Assembly: GCF_002735645.1 (NCBI RefSeq)
Contig: NZ_PDZG01000044.1
Coordinates: forward strand, 1-39,142
Reading direction: 5' to 3'
Length of the DNA stretch: 39,142 nucleotides
From: Iodobacter sp. BJB302
Lineage (GTDB): Bacteria; Pseudomonadota; Gammaproteobacteria; Burkholderiales; Chitinibacteraceae
This document shows positions 16,532 to 26,572 of this stretch, one piece after another (positions within the stretch are counted from its first letter, which is position 1; each line of letters opens with the position of its first letter). The notes under the pieces are model-generated. The model was not told the origin of the DNA. It did no database searches and was given only the letters and a program-made list of their open reading frames with translations. The position numbers and the translations under genes are program-made.

Positions 16532-19500
16532 ATGTTTTCAAAATTCTTTATTGAGCGCCCTATTTTCTCCAGCGTGATTTCGATCATTATTGTGCTGGCG
16601 GGTCTTGCTGCAATGCGCTCACTGCCTATTGAGCAATATCCGGGCATTACGCCGCCGGTTGTTTCTGTGACTGCGGTTTATCCCGGCGCCACCCCTGAAG
16701 TGATCGCACAGACCGTTGCCGCGCCGCTGGAGCAACAAATTAACGGCGTTGAGAAAATGATTTATGTTCAGTCTGGCTCCGCATCAAACGGCCAGATGAG
16801 CATGAACGTTTACTTTGAAATTGGCACAGACCCCGATCAGGCAACGATTAACGTTAATAACCGCGTGTCTGCGGCGCTGGCGCAATTGCCTGAAGAGGTA
16901 AAACGCCAGGGGGTGACGGTTAAAAAGAAATCGACATCCATTCTGGAAGTGGTCGCGCTGAACTCGCCTAATGGCCGTTATGACACCACCTATCTGTCCA
17001 ACTACGCCTTACTTAATATTGTGGACGAACTTAAACGCTTACCGGGGGTGGGTGATCTTGGTATGTTCGGGGGCACAGATTACGCCATGCGCGTATGGCT
17101 GCGCCCTGATCGTTTAGCCCAGCTTGGACTTACCCCCTCCGATGTGATCGGGGCGATCCGCGAGCAAAATGCGCAGTTTGCTGCGGGTAAAATTGGTGCC
17201 CAGCCAACGACAGCACCCATTGATTTTACTTACACAGTCAACACCCAGGGCCGTTTAAAAGACGCCAAAGAGTTTGAAAACATCATTGTCCGCTCCACCG
17301 CTGACGGCGCAAAAATTCGCCTGAAAGATGTGGCAAGGGTAGAAATGGGCGGTAAGGATTACGATCTGCAAGCCCGTCTAAATGGCAAATCCGCGGTAGC
17401 CATCGGCCTGTATCTGCAGCCCGGCGCCAATGCGGTTGCCGTTGCCGCCAGCGTTCAAGCAAAAATGGAAGAGCTTAAAGCGCGATTCCCCGAAGGAATT
17501 GCCTACTCCATTCCTTACGACACCACCGAGTTTGTAAAGATCTCGATCGAAGAAGTGGTCCATACCCTGTTTGAAGCCATTATTCTGGTGTTCATCGTGG
17601 TTTACCTCTTCTTGCAAAACTTCCGCGCCACGCTGATTCCGTGTATTGCCGTGCCGATTTCGCTGATTGGTACCTTTGCAGGGATGCTGGTTTTAGGCTT
17701 CTCGATCAATCTGTTAACCCTGTTCGGGATGGTGCTGGCCATTGGTATTGTGGTGGATGACGCCATTGTGGTGCTGGAAAACGTCGAGCGTATCATGAGC
17801 GAGACCAAGTGCTCGGCCAAAGAAGCCGCCATCCAGGCCATGCAGGAAGTAGCCGGCCCCGTCATTGCAATTGTGCTGGTGCTCTGCGCCGTATTCCTGC
17901 CGGTGGCCTTTATGGGCGGCATGACCGGTGTGATGTATAAGCAGTTTGCCGTTACGATTGCTGTTTCGGTGGTGATTTCAGGGATTGTGGCCTTAACACT
18001 CACCCCGGCGCTGTGTGCCATTTTGCTGAAAAACAGCCATAGCGAACCGGCAAAATTCTTTGTGTGGTTTAACAAAAGTTTTGACCGCCTCACCAATGGC
18101 TATGTGGGTGGTGTGGCCTTCTTAAACCGCCGTGTGGGTGTGGCATTCATTCTGTTTGCGGCCATTTTGCTGGCCAGCTTTGTGCTGCTGAAAAAAGTCC
18201 CCGGCGCACTGGTGCCCGATGAAGATCAGGGCACGCTGATTAGTGCAGTCATGCTGCCTGATGCGTCCTCACTTAACCGGACCGCCGCCTCCAGCAATCA
18301 TTTTGAACAAATGCTGATGGCCAATAAAAACGTCGAAAACGTCGTTTCCTTTGTGGGCTTTGATATTCTTTCCGGCGCCATTATCAGCAACAGCGGCATC
18401 GTGTTTTCTACGCTGAAAGACTGGAAAGAGCGTTCAGATCCGGCAGACAGCTCCTTTGCACTGGCTAAAAAATTCCAGGGCATGGCTTATATGGGGATGA
18501 AAGACGGCTTTGCCGCCACTTTTAACCCACCGGCCATTCAGGGCATGTCCACCACGGGCGGGATTGAAGGCTATTTACAAAACCGGGGCACGGGCAACAC
18601 GGCCGAATTTTCTAAAGCCACACAGCGCTTTGTTGATGAAGCCAAAAAACGTCCGGAATTTGCCAGCGTTTCCACTACTTTCCGCGCCAATGTGCCGCAG
18701 ATTTATCTTGATCTGGACCGGGAAAAAGCCAAGGCACTGGGGGTGAGCATCAACCAGGTGTTTGACACCATGCAAGCCACCTTTGGCCAGGTTTATGTGA
18801 ACGACTTTAACCAGTTTGGCCGCACCTACCGCGTGCAATTGCAATCGGAAGCTGACTTCCGCGCCCGCCCGGATGACATCCGCAATGTCTATGTACGCTC
18901 AGATAAAGGCGACATGATTCCGCTCACCAGCCTTGTGCAGGTTAAAACATCGGTTGGCCCGGAATTAGTTGAACGCTTTAATGTATTCCAGGCGGCCAAA
19001 ATCATGGTGCAACCTGCACCGGGCGTCAGCTCCGGCCAGGCGATTAAAGCACTGGAAGAAGTAGAAGCCAGCGTTATGGGCGCAGATTACAAGCTGCAAT
19101 GGACAGGCTCGGCCTATCAGGAAAAAGCCGCCGGATCATCCGCAGTGCTTGCTTTTGGTTTTGGTATCATCATGGTGTTTTTGATTCTGGCGGCGCAATA
19201 CGAGCGCTGGACACTACCAATTGCCGTGATCAGCGCCGTACCTTTTGCACTGTTTGGTGCGCTGCTGGCCGTATTTTTAACCGGCTTAACCAACGACGTT
19301 TATTTCCAGATTGGCCTGGTGACGCTGGTGGGGCTGGCGGCAAAAAATGCGATTCTGATTGTGGAATTCGCCGTAATGAAACACGAAGAAGGCATGAGCC
19401 TGCTTGATTCTGCACTTTCGGCGGCACGTTTACGCTTCCGCCCGATTGTGATGACTTCGCTGGCCTTTATTCTGGGCTGCGTGCCACTGGTTTTATCCAG

Positions 19501-19669
19501 CGGCGCGGGTTCGGCCAGCCGTCACTCACTGGGTACGCCCGTGATTGGCGGGATGCTGGCTGCCACCTTTATTGCTATTTTCTTTATCCCGCTCTTTTTC
19601 CGCTTAATCATGAAAAGCAGCGAGAAAAAAATCGCTACGAGCCCTGAAGCAGGAGATCATCATGCGTAA
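16532..19669 (+). CDS. RND efflux pump, inner-membrane subunit, second system
   Basis: Protein of 1045 aa of the HAE1 class. It opens [20 protein letters not shown]. The proton-relay acidic pair is D409-D410 in [17 protein letters not shown], and the matching Lys is in [15 protein letters not shown]. Its first porter loop ([20 protein letters not shown]) and general look are closer to MexF/OqxB-like pumps than to the first system's AcrB/MexB-like pump, but this is an impression, not an alignment. AAGGA lies before the start. The last 8 bases overlap the outer-membrane gene, so the two are likely translationally coupled. Confidence 0.95.
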   Translation: MFSKFFIERPIFSSVISIIIVLAGLAAMRSLPIEQYPGITPPVVSVTAVYPGATPEVIAQTVAAPLEQQINGVEKMIYVQSGSASNGQMSMNVYFEIGTDPDQATINVNNRVSAALAQLPEEVKRQGVTVKKKSTSILEVVALNSPNGRYDTTYLSNYALLNIVDELKRLPGVGDLGMFGGTDYAMRVWLRPDRLAQLGLTPSDVIGAIREQNAQFAAGKIGAQPTTAPIDFTYTVNTQGRLKDAKEFENIIVRSTADGAKIRLKDVARVEMGGKDYDLQARLNGKSAVAIGLYLQPGANAVAVAASVQAKMEELKARFPEGIAYSIPYDTTEFVKISIEEVVHTLFEAIILVFIVVYLFLQNFRATLIPCIAVPISLIGTFAGMLVLGFSINLLTLFGMVLAIGIVVDDAIVVLENVERIMSETKCSAKEAAIQAMQEVAGPVIAIVLVLCAVFLPVAFMGGMTGVMYKQFAVTIAVSVVISGIVALTLTPALCAILLKNSHSEPAKFFVWFNKSFDRLTNGYVGGVAFLNRRVGVAFILFAAILLASFVLLKKVPGALVPDEDQGTLISAVMLPDASSLNRTAASSNHFEQMLMANKNVENVVSFVGFDILSGAIISNSGIVFSTLKDWKERSDPADSSFALAKKFQGMAYMGMKDGFAATFNPPAIQGMSTTGGIEGYLQNRGTGNTAEFSKATQRFVDEAKKRPEFASVSTTFRANVPQIYLDLDREKAKALGVSINQVFDTMQATFGQVYVNDFNQFGRTYRVQLQSEADFRARPDDIRNVYVRSDKGDMIPLTSLVQVKTSVGPELVERFNVFQAAKIMVQPAPGVSSGQAIKALEEVEASVMGADYKLQWTGSAYQEKAAGSSAVLAFGFGIIMVFLILAAQYERWTLPIAVISAVPFALFGALLAVFLTGLTNDVYFQIGLVTLVGLAAKNAILIVEFAVMKHEEGMSLLDSALSAARLRFRPIVMTSLAFILGCVPLVLSSGAGSASRHSLGTPVIGGMLAATFIAIFFIPLFFRLIMKSSEKKIATSPEAGDHHA

Positions 19670-21044
19670 AACCGTCCTCGCGCTTCTGATTGCATCCACC
19701 CTAAGCGCCTGCGCCTTAACACCGCCCGTCGCCGACACCAAAACCGAGCTGCCCAGCGCATGGCGCAGCGATTCTGTCAGCGATGTCAGCATAGGCCGCA
19801 ACTGGTGGGCGCAATTTGACGACCCCGTGCTGGATCAGCTCATCAGCGCAGCAGAAGCGCATAACCAGAATCTGGTGATTGCCGCTGCCCGCATCGACGA
19901 AGCGCGTGCTGCGCTGGGTATCAGCTCTGCCGAGCAACTGCCACGGCTGGATTTAGCCGGCAAGGCGGGCCGGGGCCAGTCTATACAAATCGGCAGCCCG
20001 TCAGACAGCTACTCGCTGGGTGCAACGGCCTCCTGGGAGCTGGATCTGTGGGGGCGGATTAAAAACACCAATGACGCCGCAAAAGCGGATCTTTTAGCCA
20101 GTGAATACAATCGCGATGCGGTCGCGCTGGCGCTTTACGCCAATGTGGCGCAAACCTACTTTAATTTGCGCGCACTTGATCAGCAGCTTGCTATTGCGCA
20201 AGACACGCTCAAAACACGGCAGGAGAGTTTTCAGCTGCGCAAACGCCGCTTTGAAGGCGGCGTCACCTCCGAGCTGGATATGCGCCAGGCTGAGGTGGAG
20301 CTTGCCGCCGCGCAAGCCAGTGTGCCCGGCATTGAGCAAAGTATTGCCAAAGTGGCCAGCAGTTTGAGTATTCTGATCGGCCAGAACCCGCGTGAAATGA
20401 TCGAATCGGGCATCACCCGGGGTAAAGAGCTCAAACAGATTATTATGCCGGTGAATGTGCCGCTGGGCCTGCCATCTGAGCTACTGACCCGCCGCCCGGA
20501 TATTCAGGCCAGCGAGCAATCACTCAAGGCGGCAGGTGCACGCATTGCGGCAGCACGGGCGGCTTACTACCCTACCATCTCTCTGACGGGTTTACTTGGA
20601 ACAGAAAGCGCATCGATCAGCGATCTGTTTTCCGGCCCGGCCAAAACATGGTCTTTTCTTGGCAACCTGGCCGCACCGCTGTTTGATAATGGCCGCACTG
20701 CCGCCAATGTGGATGGCGCAACCGCCCGCCAGAAGCAAGCCGTCGCCAATTACCGCCTGAGTATTCAGCAAGCCTTTGCCGAAACGCAAAGCGCGCTGAT
20801 CGCCCGCAGTAGCAGCACAAAAATTGTCGCCGCCCAGCAGTTGCAGCTGGATTCGCTCAGCAGGCAATTAAAGCTGGCGACATTACGCTACGACAATGGC
20901 TTTTCAGGCTATCTGGAAGTACTGGATGCCCAGCGTTCTTTATTTCAGGCCCAGCTCAACCTTGCCGCAGCCCAGCGTGATCAGCTCAATGCAACGGTTG
21001 ATCTTTATAAAGCCATGGGCGGAGGCTGGAAAGCAGGCACATAA
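19662..21044 (+). CDS. RND efflux outer-membrane lipoprotein (NodT family), second system
   Basis: Protein of 460 aa with lipobox LSACAL (C17). It contains the family landmarks [20 protein letters not shown] near the start, [20 protein letters not shown] in the middle and [20 protein letters not shown] near the end. It is the outer-membrane channel for the pump at 16532-19669. Its ATG lies inside the last codons of the pump gene (8-base overlap). A strong hairpin follows at 21086-21129. Confidence 0.93.
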   Translation: MRKTVLALLIASTLSACALTPPVADTKTELPSAWRSDSVSDVSIGRNWWAQFDDPVLDQLISAAEAHNQNLVIAAARIDEARAALGISSAEQLPRLDLAGKAGRGQSIQIGSPSDSYSLGATASWELDLWGRIKNTNDAAKADLLASEYNRDAVALALYANVAQTYFNLRALDQQLAIAQDTLKTRQESFQLRKRRFEGGVTSELDMRQAEVELAAAQASVPGIEQSIAKVASSLSILIGQNPREMIESGITRGKELKQIIMPVNVPLGLPSELLTRRPDIQASEQSLKAAGARIAAARAAYYPTISLTGLLGTESASISDLFSGPAKTWSFLGNLAAPLFDNGRTAANVDGATARQKQAVANYRLSIQQAFAETQSALIARSSSTKIVAAQQLQLDSLSRQLKLATLRYDNGFSGYLEVLDAQRSLFQAQLNLAAAQRDQLNATVDLYKAMGGGWKAGT

Positions 21045-21085
21045 TCAATTAAATGTGCCTGCAGGCTCTGCCCTGCTTTCAAACG

Positions 21086-21129
21086 CATCAGGCCGCATCA
21101 GACAGATTATTGTCTGATGCGGCCTGATG
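21086..21129. terminator. Bidirectional hairpin between convergent genes
   Basis: A perfect 19-bp stem, CATCAGGCCGCATCAGACA (21086-21104) paired with 21111-21129, and a 6-nt loop. It lies between the plus-strand channel gene and the minus-strand MlaD-like gene. There is no long T-run, so termination may depend on stem stability alone. Confidence 0.7.
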
Positions 21130-21149
21130 TACTTCACCGCTCCGGGCCA

Positions 21150-22124
21150 TCACTCCCCGGCAGCCTCACCGGGCATGGATGCCGGTTTGGCATCGCCGCT
21201 GAACGGCCAGTGATCATGCATATTGGTCATCGTCTGATTAGCACTCTGCATCACCACATCGGCGTCTTTAATGGCTTTTTGCAATAAAGGCCGCGTTTCT
21301 TTCACCAGAATTTGTACTTCTTTCAGCGCCTGATCCGCAGTATTTCCTGTGCGCTCATACTGATCTAATGTGTCCTGCAGCTTGCCACTGATCTGAGCCA
21401 GTTGCTCATCCGTGCTTTGTGCTGTTTTTTTAAAACCTGCCAGCGTGCCATCCACATAGCCTAAAGTATCGGGGATATTTTTATGCGTCAGCAAGGCGGC
21501 GCTCGCCAGTGTTTTATCAATTTGCATACGGGTATTGCGCAGCTCATGCAGCAAGGCGCGAGCCTCACCCAGCGTACTGCCCAGCTGGCCATCCGGCGCT
21601 TTCAGCGAGGCAGCAAGGCTTTGCATTTCTTCCAGCAGCGGAAACAAACGCCCGCGTAACTGCTGCAAAAGCTCATTCATGCCGCTGCCTGGATCAAAAG
21701 CCAGCACGGCCCCGTTTTCTAAAGACGGCCCTTTGCCCCTGCCCGCAGAAATCTGAATAAAGCTGTCGCCAAATATCCCTTCCCGCGCTAAAGACGCCGC
21801 CGAATCGCTTTTAATCCAGCGTTGAAAATCTTTATTAATTTGTATCTGGACACGTACACGCGCATCGTCTTCCAGCTTTATCCCCGTCACCTTGCCCACA
21901 GGCAGACCCGATAAACGCACCAACATGCCTTTATTTAAAGATTCGGCACTTGCAGCATGAAACTCTAAAGTAAAGCTTTGCTCAAACCAGCCCAATGATC
22001 TGGCCAGCACAAATAGAGCTATCGCCATAAAAAACACGCCACCCGCCACAAACAGCCCGACCTGGACCCGTTTGTCTTTTTTCAAGGGGTTTGCATGTGC
22101 ATCAATACTCATTTTTAAACTCAT
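21150..22124 (-). CDS. MlaD-like MCE-domain lipid transport protein
   Basis: Protein of 324 aa with one N-terminal membrane helix (about 22-45, VGLFVAGGVFFMAIALFVLA) and one MCE domain (about 50-125, FHAASAESLNKGMLVRLSGL PVGKVTGIKL). A long helical region follows that could form the lipid tunnel or needle. The family carries phospholipids between membranes with an MlaE permease and MlaF ATPase. It is last in a minus-strand cluster and overlaps the gene before it. An internal ATG at 22112 could also be the start. MlaB and MlaC genes are not present, so this is a reduced or accessory MCE system. Confidence 0.88.
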   Translation of the reverse strand: MSLKMSIDAHANPLKKDKRVQVGLFVAGGVFFMAIALFVLARSLGWFEQSFTLEFHAASAESLNKGMLVRLSGLPVGKVTGIKLEDDARVRVQIQINKDFQRWIKSDSAASLAREGIFGDSFIQISAGRGKGPSLENGAVLAFDPGSGMNELLQQLRGRLFPLLEEMQSLAASLKAPDGQLGSTLGEARALLHELRNTRMQIDKTLASAALLTHKNIPDTLGYVDGTLAGFKKTAQSTDEQLAQISGKLQDTLDQYERTGNTADQALKEVQILVKETRPLLQKAIKDADVVMQSANQTMTNMHDHWPFSGDAKPASMPGEAAGE

Positions 22125-22644
22125 TCAATAGCATAGAAAGATCGCAGCGCTGCCAATTTACATTTGGCACAGGCTCACCCTGATCATCACTCATTACCCA
22201 CCAGTGGCAGTGCGAAATAAGCGGCTCAGCGCGCTGCATTAAATCCCGGTCTGCGTACAGTACGCCCGCACACCAATCGTTATCCACCAGTAAAACAACA
22301 GGCTTCATTAATAAAGCCCTGAGTAATATCACCGCCCGCAAATCAGTCGTATTCAGCTGAGCCGGCCTTGCAGCAAGTAAACGCGCCGCATTTTCATGCT
22401 CATAACCCAGCATTGCCAATTGCTGCTGCAGCACCGGCAGCACAGCCCCGGCACTTTGCTTGTGGTGCCAATTCACGCAAAGCCATAAATTTTCAGCCAC
22501 ATTAATATTGCTCAGCAGTGCTCCCCGCAAAACCAGCAAACCAAACGGCTGCTTATGCTGGTGCAAAAAAGCACAAACTGTATCTATCGCCTGATTTTTC
22601 TCTTCAGCATCACGGCAAGCCAGCAGTAAGCGCTGCGCACTCAT
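22102..22644 (-). CDS. Degenerate MlaF-like ABC ATPase subunit
   Basis: Protein of 180 aa in the exact place of mlaF, between permease and MCE genes. FGLLVLRGALLSNINVAENL follows the Q-loop region of MlaF (MGVLFQSGALFTDLNVFENV), but the Q-loop Gln is gone. LNTTDLRAVILLRALLMKPV LLVDN follows LSGGMxRRVALARAIxxxP plus Walker B, but the LSGG signature is lost and the catalytic Glu is Asn. There are only about 30 residues before the Q-loop region instead of about 85, and no Walker A P-loop. ATP hydrolysis is very unlikely. The gene is open along its full length and overlaps both neighbours (ATGA with the permease gene), so it looks maintained and not simply broken. Confidence 0.72.
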   Translation of the reverse strand: MSAQRLLLACRDAEEKNQAIDTVCAFLHQHKQPFGLLVLRGALLSNINVAENLWLCVNWHHKQSAGAVLPVLQQQLAMLGYEHENAARLLAARPAQLNTTDLRAVILLRALLMKPVVLLVDNDWCAGVLYADRDLMQRAEPLISHCHWWVMSDDQGEPVPNVNWQRCDLSMLLNEFKNEY

Positions 22645-23330
22645 ACCAGGTGGCTCACTAAAACCGCAATCAAAGCATCAAGCAACAGCATGGCCACAAT
22701 ACTGACCAAAACAGCCCGCGAAGCCAGCCTTGGGATCTCTGTACTGGCAAACCCCGCACTTAAGCCTAGGTAACACGCACTGGCACTGGTCACAAAACCA
22801 AACAAGGCACTTTTTGCCAGCCCCATCAGCAAAGAAGATGCAGAAAGCTGGCTTAAGCTGCTGTCAATTTCTGCAATCAAGCCAGATTGTGGCGTTGTTA
22901 AAGCGCCGCAAAACAAGGCCGCCACCATGAAATAACAAAAAAGCAGCACACAGCTCAGTGCAGCAGCCACAATCCGCGGCCAGATTAAGTAATAGCCCAC
23001 AGAGATCCCCAGCCTGAGTAAAGTACGCAGCTCTCCGGCCACCTTCATGGCCACCAGCTCTGTGGTAATCGCCGAAGCACTGCGGGCTGTAAAAATCAGC
23101 GCCACCAGCAAAGGCCCGACTTCCTGCATACAGCTGATCATCAGCACATTCATGGCCCTGGCACCGCTCTGCCCAAAGTTCCCCTGCACCAGCGTAATCA
23201 CAATGGCCCCCATGGCGGCCCCCGCCAAAGCGCTCACCCCGACCGACTGCACACCAGAAAAATACAACTGGCGCAGTAAAACGCGGTGCATTGCAGCATG
23301 GGTAAAAGGCCGAAACCAGGAAGTAAGCAT
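22641..23330 (-). CDS. MlaE-like ABC permease
   Basis: Protein of 229 aa, the integral inner-membrane permease of an MCE lipid transporter. The family pattern is visible in QLYFSGVQSVGVSALAGAAM, EVGPLLVALIFTARSASAIT and ELVAMKVAGELRTLLRLGIS. Five or so membrane segments are present. The chosen ATG at 23330 has no good ribosome site, and the frame stays open upstream for about 25 hydrophobic codons without a standard start, so the true start is unsure. It is the first gene of the cluster and overlaps the degenerate ATPase by 4 bases. Confidence 0.85.
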   Translation of the reverse strand: MLTSWFRPFTHAAMHRVLLRQLYFSGVQSVGVSALAGAAMGAIVITLVQGNFGQSGARAMNVLMISCMQEVGPLLVALIFTARSASAITTELVAMKVAGELRTLLRLGISVGYYLIWPRIVAAALSCVLLFCYFMVAALFCGALTTPQSGLIAEIDSSLSQLSASSLLMGLAKSALFGFVTSASACYLGLSAGFASTEIPRLASRAVLVSIVAMLLLDALIAVLVSHLV

Positions 23331-23587
23331 AGAAAGCCAAAGCGGCCAGGGTAAAGCGAGTATAGAAACGCGTACCGGGAAGCGCCATGAAAGTAGCAGG
23401 GAAGATCAAAACCTGCTGCGCTTACAAAACGCCCTACTTATATCAGACTTCAAAAAAAAGATCATGGTCTAAATGAATTTACTTAGAATGCCACTCAATA
23501 AATCCGTTTTTTCTTACAAATCACATAAAAAACGCCACCGGCAATGCATTTTACAAAGTAAAAATGTCATAGTGTTACGCTGAAAGC

Positions 23588-23616
23588 TTGCAAAAAGCAT
23601 CTACCGCACTTACAAT
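23588..23616 (+). promoter_or_regulatory. Sigma-70 promoter of the tRNA-Gly gene
   Basis: TTGCAA (23588-23593), exactly 17 bp, TACAAT (23611-23616). Transcription would start near 23623, about 10 bases before the mature tRNA. The rest of the 300-bp gap from 23331 to the tRNA shows no gene. Confidence 0.7.
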
Positions 23617-23632
23617 ACGCCAGCATTACACG

Positions 23633-23706
23633 GCGGGCGTCGTATAATGGTAATACCCTAGCTTCCCAAGCTAGCGCCGTGGGTTCGATTCCCATCGCCC
23701 GCTCCA
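23633..23706 (+). tRNA. tRNA-Gly (anticodon CCC)
   Basis: Complete cloverleaf of 74 nt. The acceptor stem GCGGGCG pairs with CGCCCGC (23696-23702). The anticodon arm CTAGC-TTCCCAA-GCTAG has CCC at the centre of the loop. The T arm contains GTGGGTTCGATTCCCAT. The discriminator T is followed by an encoded CCA. It reads GGG codons. It lies directly upstream of the restriction-modification locus. Confidence 0.97.
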
Positions 23707-23933
23707 ATCCCCAGCCCCACCACAAATCCAACGCTTTATAATTTCCCGCCTAATAAAGATTCATACTTGGGTTATTTGCTGCTTACTTGCCCCCTAAATT
23801 ATTATTTTGTTATTTATTAGATTAGCGATACTCGCTGCTCTCTACGAAGCCTTATTTCCTTAAATAATCCCATTCCCCGCCTTGCCCTGCTTAAACCCGT
23901 TACAATACCGCCTATCAGTTATCTTTAAGCGGT

Positions 23934-26267
23934 ATGAAAGCAATGTCACAAGCCACTAACAATCTCGCGGCCTATATCTGGTCTCTTGCAGACTTACTAC
24001 GCGGGGATTTCAAGCAGAGCCAGTATGGTCGCATCATTTTGCCGTTTACGCTATTGCGGCGCTTGGAATGTGTCTTGGCTGACAGTAAAGCCGCCGTGCT
24101 CAAGCAGGTTGAAATCGTCGAGCTGATGAATCTGCCGGAAGACGGCCAGGAAAAACTGCTGCTGCGTGCTACGGGTGGATTGAGCTTTTACAATACCTCG
24201 CCCATGGATTTATCTAAGCTCGGCGAATCCAATATCAAGGCCAATCTGGAAAAATACATCCAGTCCTTCAGCCGCGACGCGCGCGAGATTTTTGATCACT
24301 TTAAATTTGCCGAATTTATTGGCCTCTTGAACGACGCCAATCTGCTGTACAAAATCGTACAGAAAGTGCGCCTGACCGATCTAAGCCCCTCCGCCGTCTC
24401 CAATCACGATATGGGTTTGGTGTTTGAAGAACTGATTCGCAAATTTGCCGAAAGCTCGAATGAAACCGCCGGTGAGCACTTCACGCCGCGCGATATTGTT
24501 CACCTCACCACCGCGCTGGTGTTTGGCGAAGACGACGACGCGCTGACCAAAGAAGGCCTGATCCGCACCATTTACGACCCCACCGCCGGTACGGGCGGCT
24601 TTTTGTCGTCAGGTATGGAATACGTTTACGAGCACAACCCGAACGCCCGCATGGTCGCCTACGGCCAGGAGCTTAACCCCGAGAGCTACGCGATTTGTAA
24701 AGCCGATATGCTGATCAAGGGGCAGGAAGTCGCCAATATCAAGCTGGGCAATACGCTTTCCAACGATCACCTCTACGCCGAGCGTTTTGACTACATGCTC
24801 AGCAATCCGCCGTTTGGTGTGGATTGGAAAAAAATCGAAGACGTCATCAAAGACGAAAATACCCAAAAAGGCTTTAACGGTCGCTTCGGCCCCGGCTTGC
24901 CGCGCGTGTCTGATGGCTCGTTGCTGTTTTTGTTGCACCTGATCAGCAAAATGCGCGACACCTCGGAAGGCGGCTCGCGCATCGGCATTATTCTGAATGG
25001 CTCACCGCTGTTTACCGGCGGCGCAGGCTCGGGCGAATCGGAAATCCGCCGCTATATTCTCGAAACCGATTTACTGGAAGCCATCGTCGCGCTGCCGACC
25101 GATATGTTCTACAACACCGGCATCGCCACCTATGTGTGGGTGCTGTCGAATAAGAAGACTGCCGAGCGTAACGGCAAAGTGCAGCTGATCAATGGCGTGA
25201 ACCTCTGCGGCAAGATGCGCAAATCGCTGGGCAGCAAGCGCAATGAAATGTCGGAAGCCGACATCCGCGAAATCACCCGCTGTTTTGGTGACTTTGCCGT
25301 GGTGGATGCGCGCGAGCTGGATAAACCGGCGGAGCAAAAAAGTAATAGGGGTCGCCAGTCGAGCAATGCCAGAGTTGAAACGCCAAAGACCTTCGCCGCC
25401 AAAATTTTCGCCAACCACGAATTTGGCTATCGCCGCCTCACCATCGAGCGCCCGCTGCGTCTGTCTTACCAGTTTAGTGATGAGCGCATTGCCACGCTGC
25501 GCTATGAAACCGGCGCACTTAATGCCGCAATGAAGTGGGTTTATGCCGAATACGGCGCGGCGCATTGGCAAGATTCGGCTGATTGCCAGGACTACGGCCA
25601 GCTGGGCGACTACGAAACCGAAATCCGCGCCTATGTAAAAAGCCACTTTAGCGACCTGAAAGAAAAACACATCAAAGACCTGCTGGATGTACACACCTGG
25701 CGCGCCCAGCGCCACCTGCTGCTCAAAGCCCGCGCACTGCAAGCCATCATCGGCACCGCGCAGTTTGACGACTTCAACCAATACGACGATCAACTTAAAG
25801 CCGCGCTGAAAACCGCCAAGCTGGCGCTCGACAGCAAAGAGAAAAAACAGCTCGAAAACGCCATCAGCTGGAAAAACCCCGCCGCTGAAAAAGTCATCAA
25901 AAAGGTGCACAAAACAGCGGCCAAGCCACTCTACGGCCTGTTTGCCGTTGGCAATGAAGTGATCGAATACGTCGCTGATGGTGATTTGCGCGATAACGAA
26001 AATGTCGCGCTCGACCCTAGCCGCAGCGTTAACGAGATCAACGAAGCCTATTTCATTCGCGAAGTGCAGCCGCACGTACCCGATGCGTGGATCGACGCCA
26101 GCAAAACCGACGACAAAGACGGCCAGATTGGCATTGTTGGCTACGAAATTCCGTTTAACCGCCACTTCTACCAATACCAACCACCGCGCGATTTGGCCGA
26201 GATCGACGCCGATCTGGACGCGATCAGCGCCGAGATCATGGCCTTGCTGCAAGAGGTGCATTCATGA
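23934..26267 (+). CDS. hsdM: Type I restriction-modification methyltransferase subunit HsdM
   Basis: N6-adenine DNA methyltransferase subunit of 777 aa, long for HsdM (usually about 500-550) because of an extended C-terminal part. An HsdM_N helical domain (about 8-150) precedes the catalytic domain, with the SAM-binding motif [10 protein letters not shown] at 215-223 and the catalytic motif IV NPPF at 291-294. It works with HsdS for target choice, and the M-S complex joins HsdR for cleavage. The ATG at 23943 is an alternative start; neither has a strong ribosome site. Its TGA overlaps the next ATG (26264-26267), the usual coupling to hsdS, but here the next frame is repeat-derived. Confidence 0.93.
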   Translation: MKAMSQATNNLAAYIWSLADLLRGDFKQSQYGRIILPFTLLRRLECVLADSKAAVLKQVEIVELMNLPEDGQEKLLLRATGGLSFYNTSPMDLSKLGESNIKANLEKYIQSFSRDAREIFDHFKFAEFIGLLNDANLLYKIVQKVRLTDLSPSAVSNHDMGLVFEELIRKFAESSNETAGEHFTPRDIVHLTTALVFGEDDDALTKEGLIRTIYDPTAGTGGFLSSGMEYVYEHNPNARMVAYGQELNPESYAICKADMLIKGQEVANIKLGNTLSNDHLYAERFDYMLSNPPFGVDWKKIEDVIKDENTQKGFNGRFGPGLPRVSDGSLLFLLHLISKMRDTSEGGSRIGIILNGSPLFTGGAGSGESEIRRYILETDLLEAIVALPTDMFYNTGIATYVWVLSNKKTAERNGKVQLINGVNLCGKMRKSLGSKRNEMSEADIREITRCFGDFAVVDARELDKPAEQKSNRGRQSSNARVETPKTFAAKIFANHEFGYRRLTIERPLRLSYQFSDERIATLRYETGALNAAMKWVYAEYGAAHWQDSADCQDYGQLGDYETEIRAYVKSHFSDLKEKHIKDLLDVHTWRAQRHLLLKARALQAIIGTAQFDDFNQYDDQLKAALKTAKLALDSKEKKQLENAISWKNPAAEKVIKKVHKTAAKPLYGLFAVGNEVIEYVADGDLRDNENVALDPSRSVNEINEAYFIREVQPHVPDAWIDASKTDDKDGQIGIVGYEIPFNRHFYQYQPPRDLAEIDADLDAISAEIMALLQEVHS

Positions 26268-26572
26268 GCTTGATCGCGATTTTTACCGCATCACTTCCGA
26301 ATACCCTCATCGGAAATTTAGGCAATGCACTGGATCCCCGATCAAAACACTCGGGGATGACGATTCTGCACAGGAATGCCGAATTATCAATTGACTCAGC
26401 AGCGCTGAGAGAATTACGCGGGCAGGTAAAAGTGTCAGCACTGCCGACACAATCTCTACCCCGTCATCCCCGAGCGTTTTTGTCGGGGATCCAGCGCATC
26501 TGGATTCCCGCCCCACGCCTTCGCGGGGGCAGGCTCTTCACGGGAATGACGGCTAAAAGGATGGCGGCATGA
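26264..26572 (+). CDS. Repeat-derived linking ORF between hsdM and the GIY-YIG gene
   Basis: An open frame of 102 codons whose ATG overlaps the hsdM stop (ATGA) and whose stop overlaps the GIY-YIG ATG (ATGA, 26569-26572). About half of it is made of dRS3-like repeat copies, so the peptide has no recognisable domain and is Pro/Arg-rich at the end ([20 protein letters not shown]). It may be translated only to carry ribosomes through to the next gene. It could equally be a chance frame; the double overlap is the reason for listing it. Confidence 0.35.
   Translation: MSLIAIFTASLPNTLIGNLGNALDPRSKHSGMTILHRNAELSIDSAALRELRGQVKVSALPTQSLPRHPRAFLSGIQRIWIPAPRLRGGRLFTGMTAKRMAA
26294..26362. repeat. dRS3-like repeat copies, array A
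   Basis: One full 33-base unit in reverse orientation at 26330-26362 (CTGGATCCCCGA ... TCGGGGATGACG). A worn forward copy precedes it at about 26294-26319 (TTCCGA ... TCGGAA). Confidence 0.7.
26462..26552. repeat. dRS3-like repeat pair, array B
   Basis: A forward unit at 26462-26494 (CGTCATCCCCGA ... TCGGGGATCCAG) faces a reverse half (CTGGATTCCCGC ... CGGGAATGACGG) ending at 26552, so the whole is a compound inverted repeat. It occupies the end of the linking ORF, just before the GIY-YIG ribosome site AAGGA. Confidence 0.8.

Noticed and set aside
25071-26261. Long minus-strand open frame of 396 codons opposite hsdM
   Set aside because: It lies antisense to the well-supported methyltransferase gene. 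The hydrophobic, Val/Phe-rich sequence is typical of a shadow frame.
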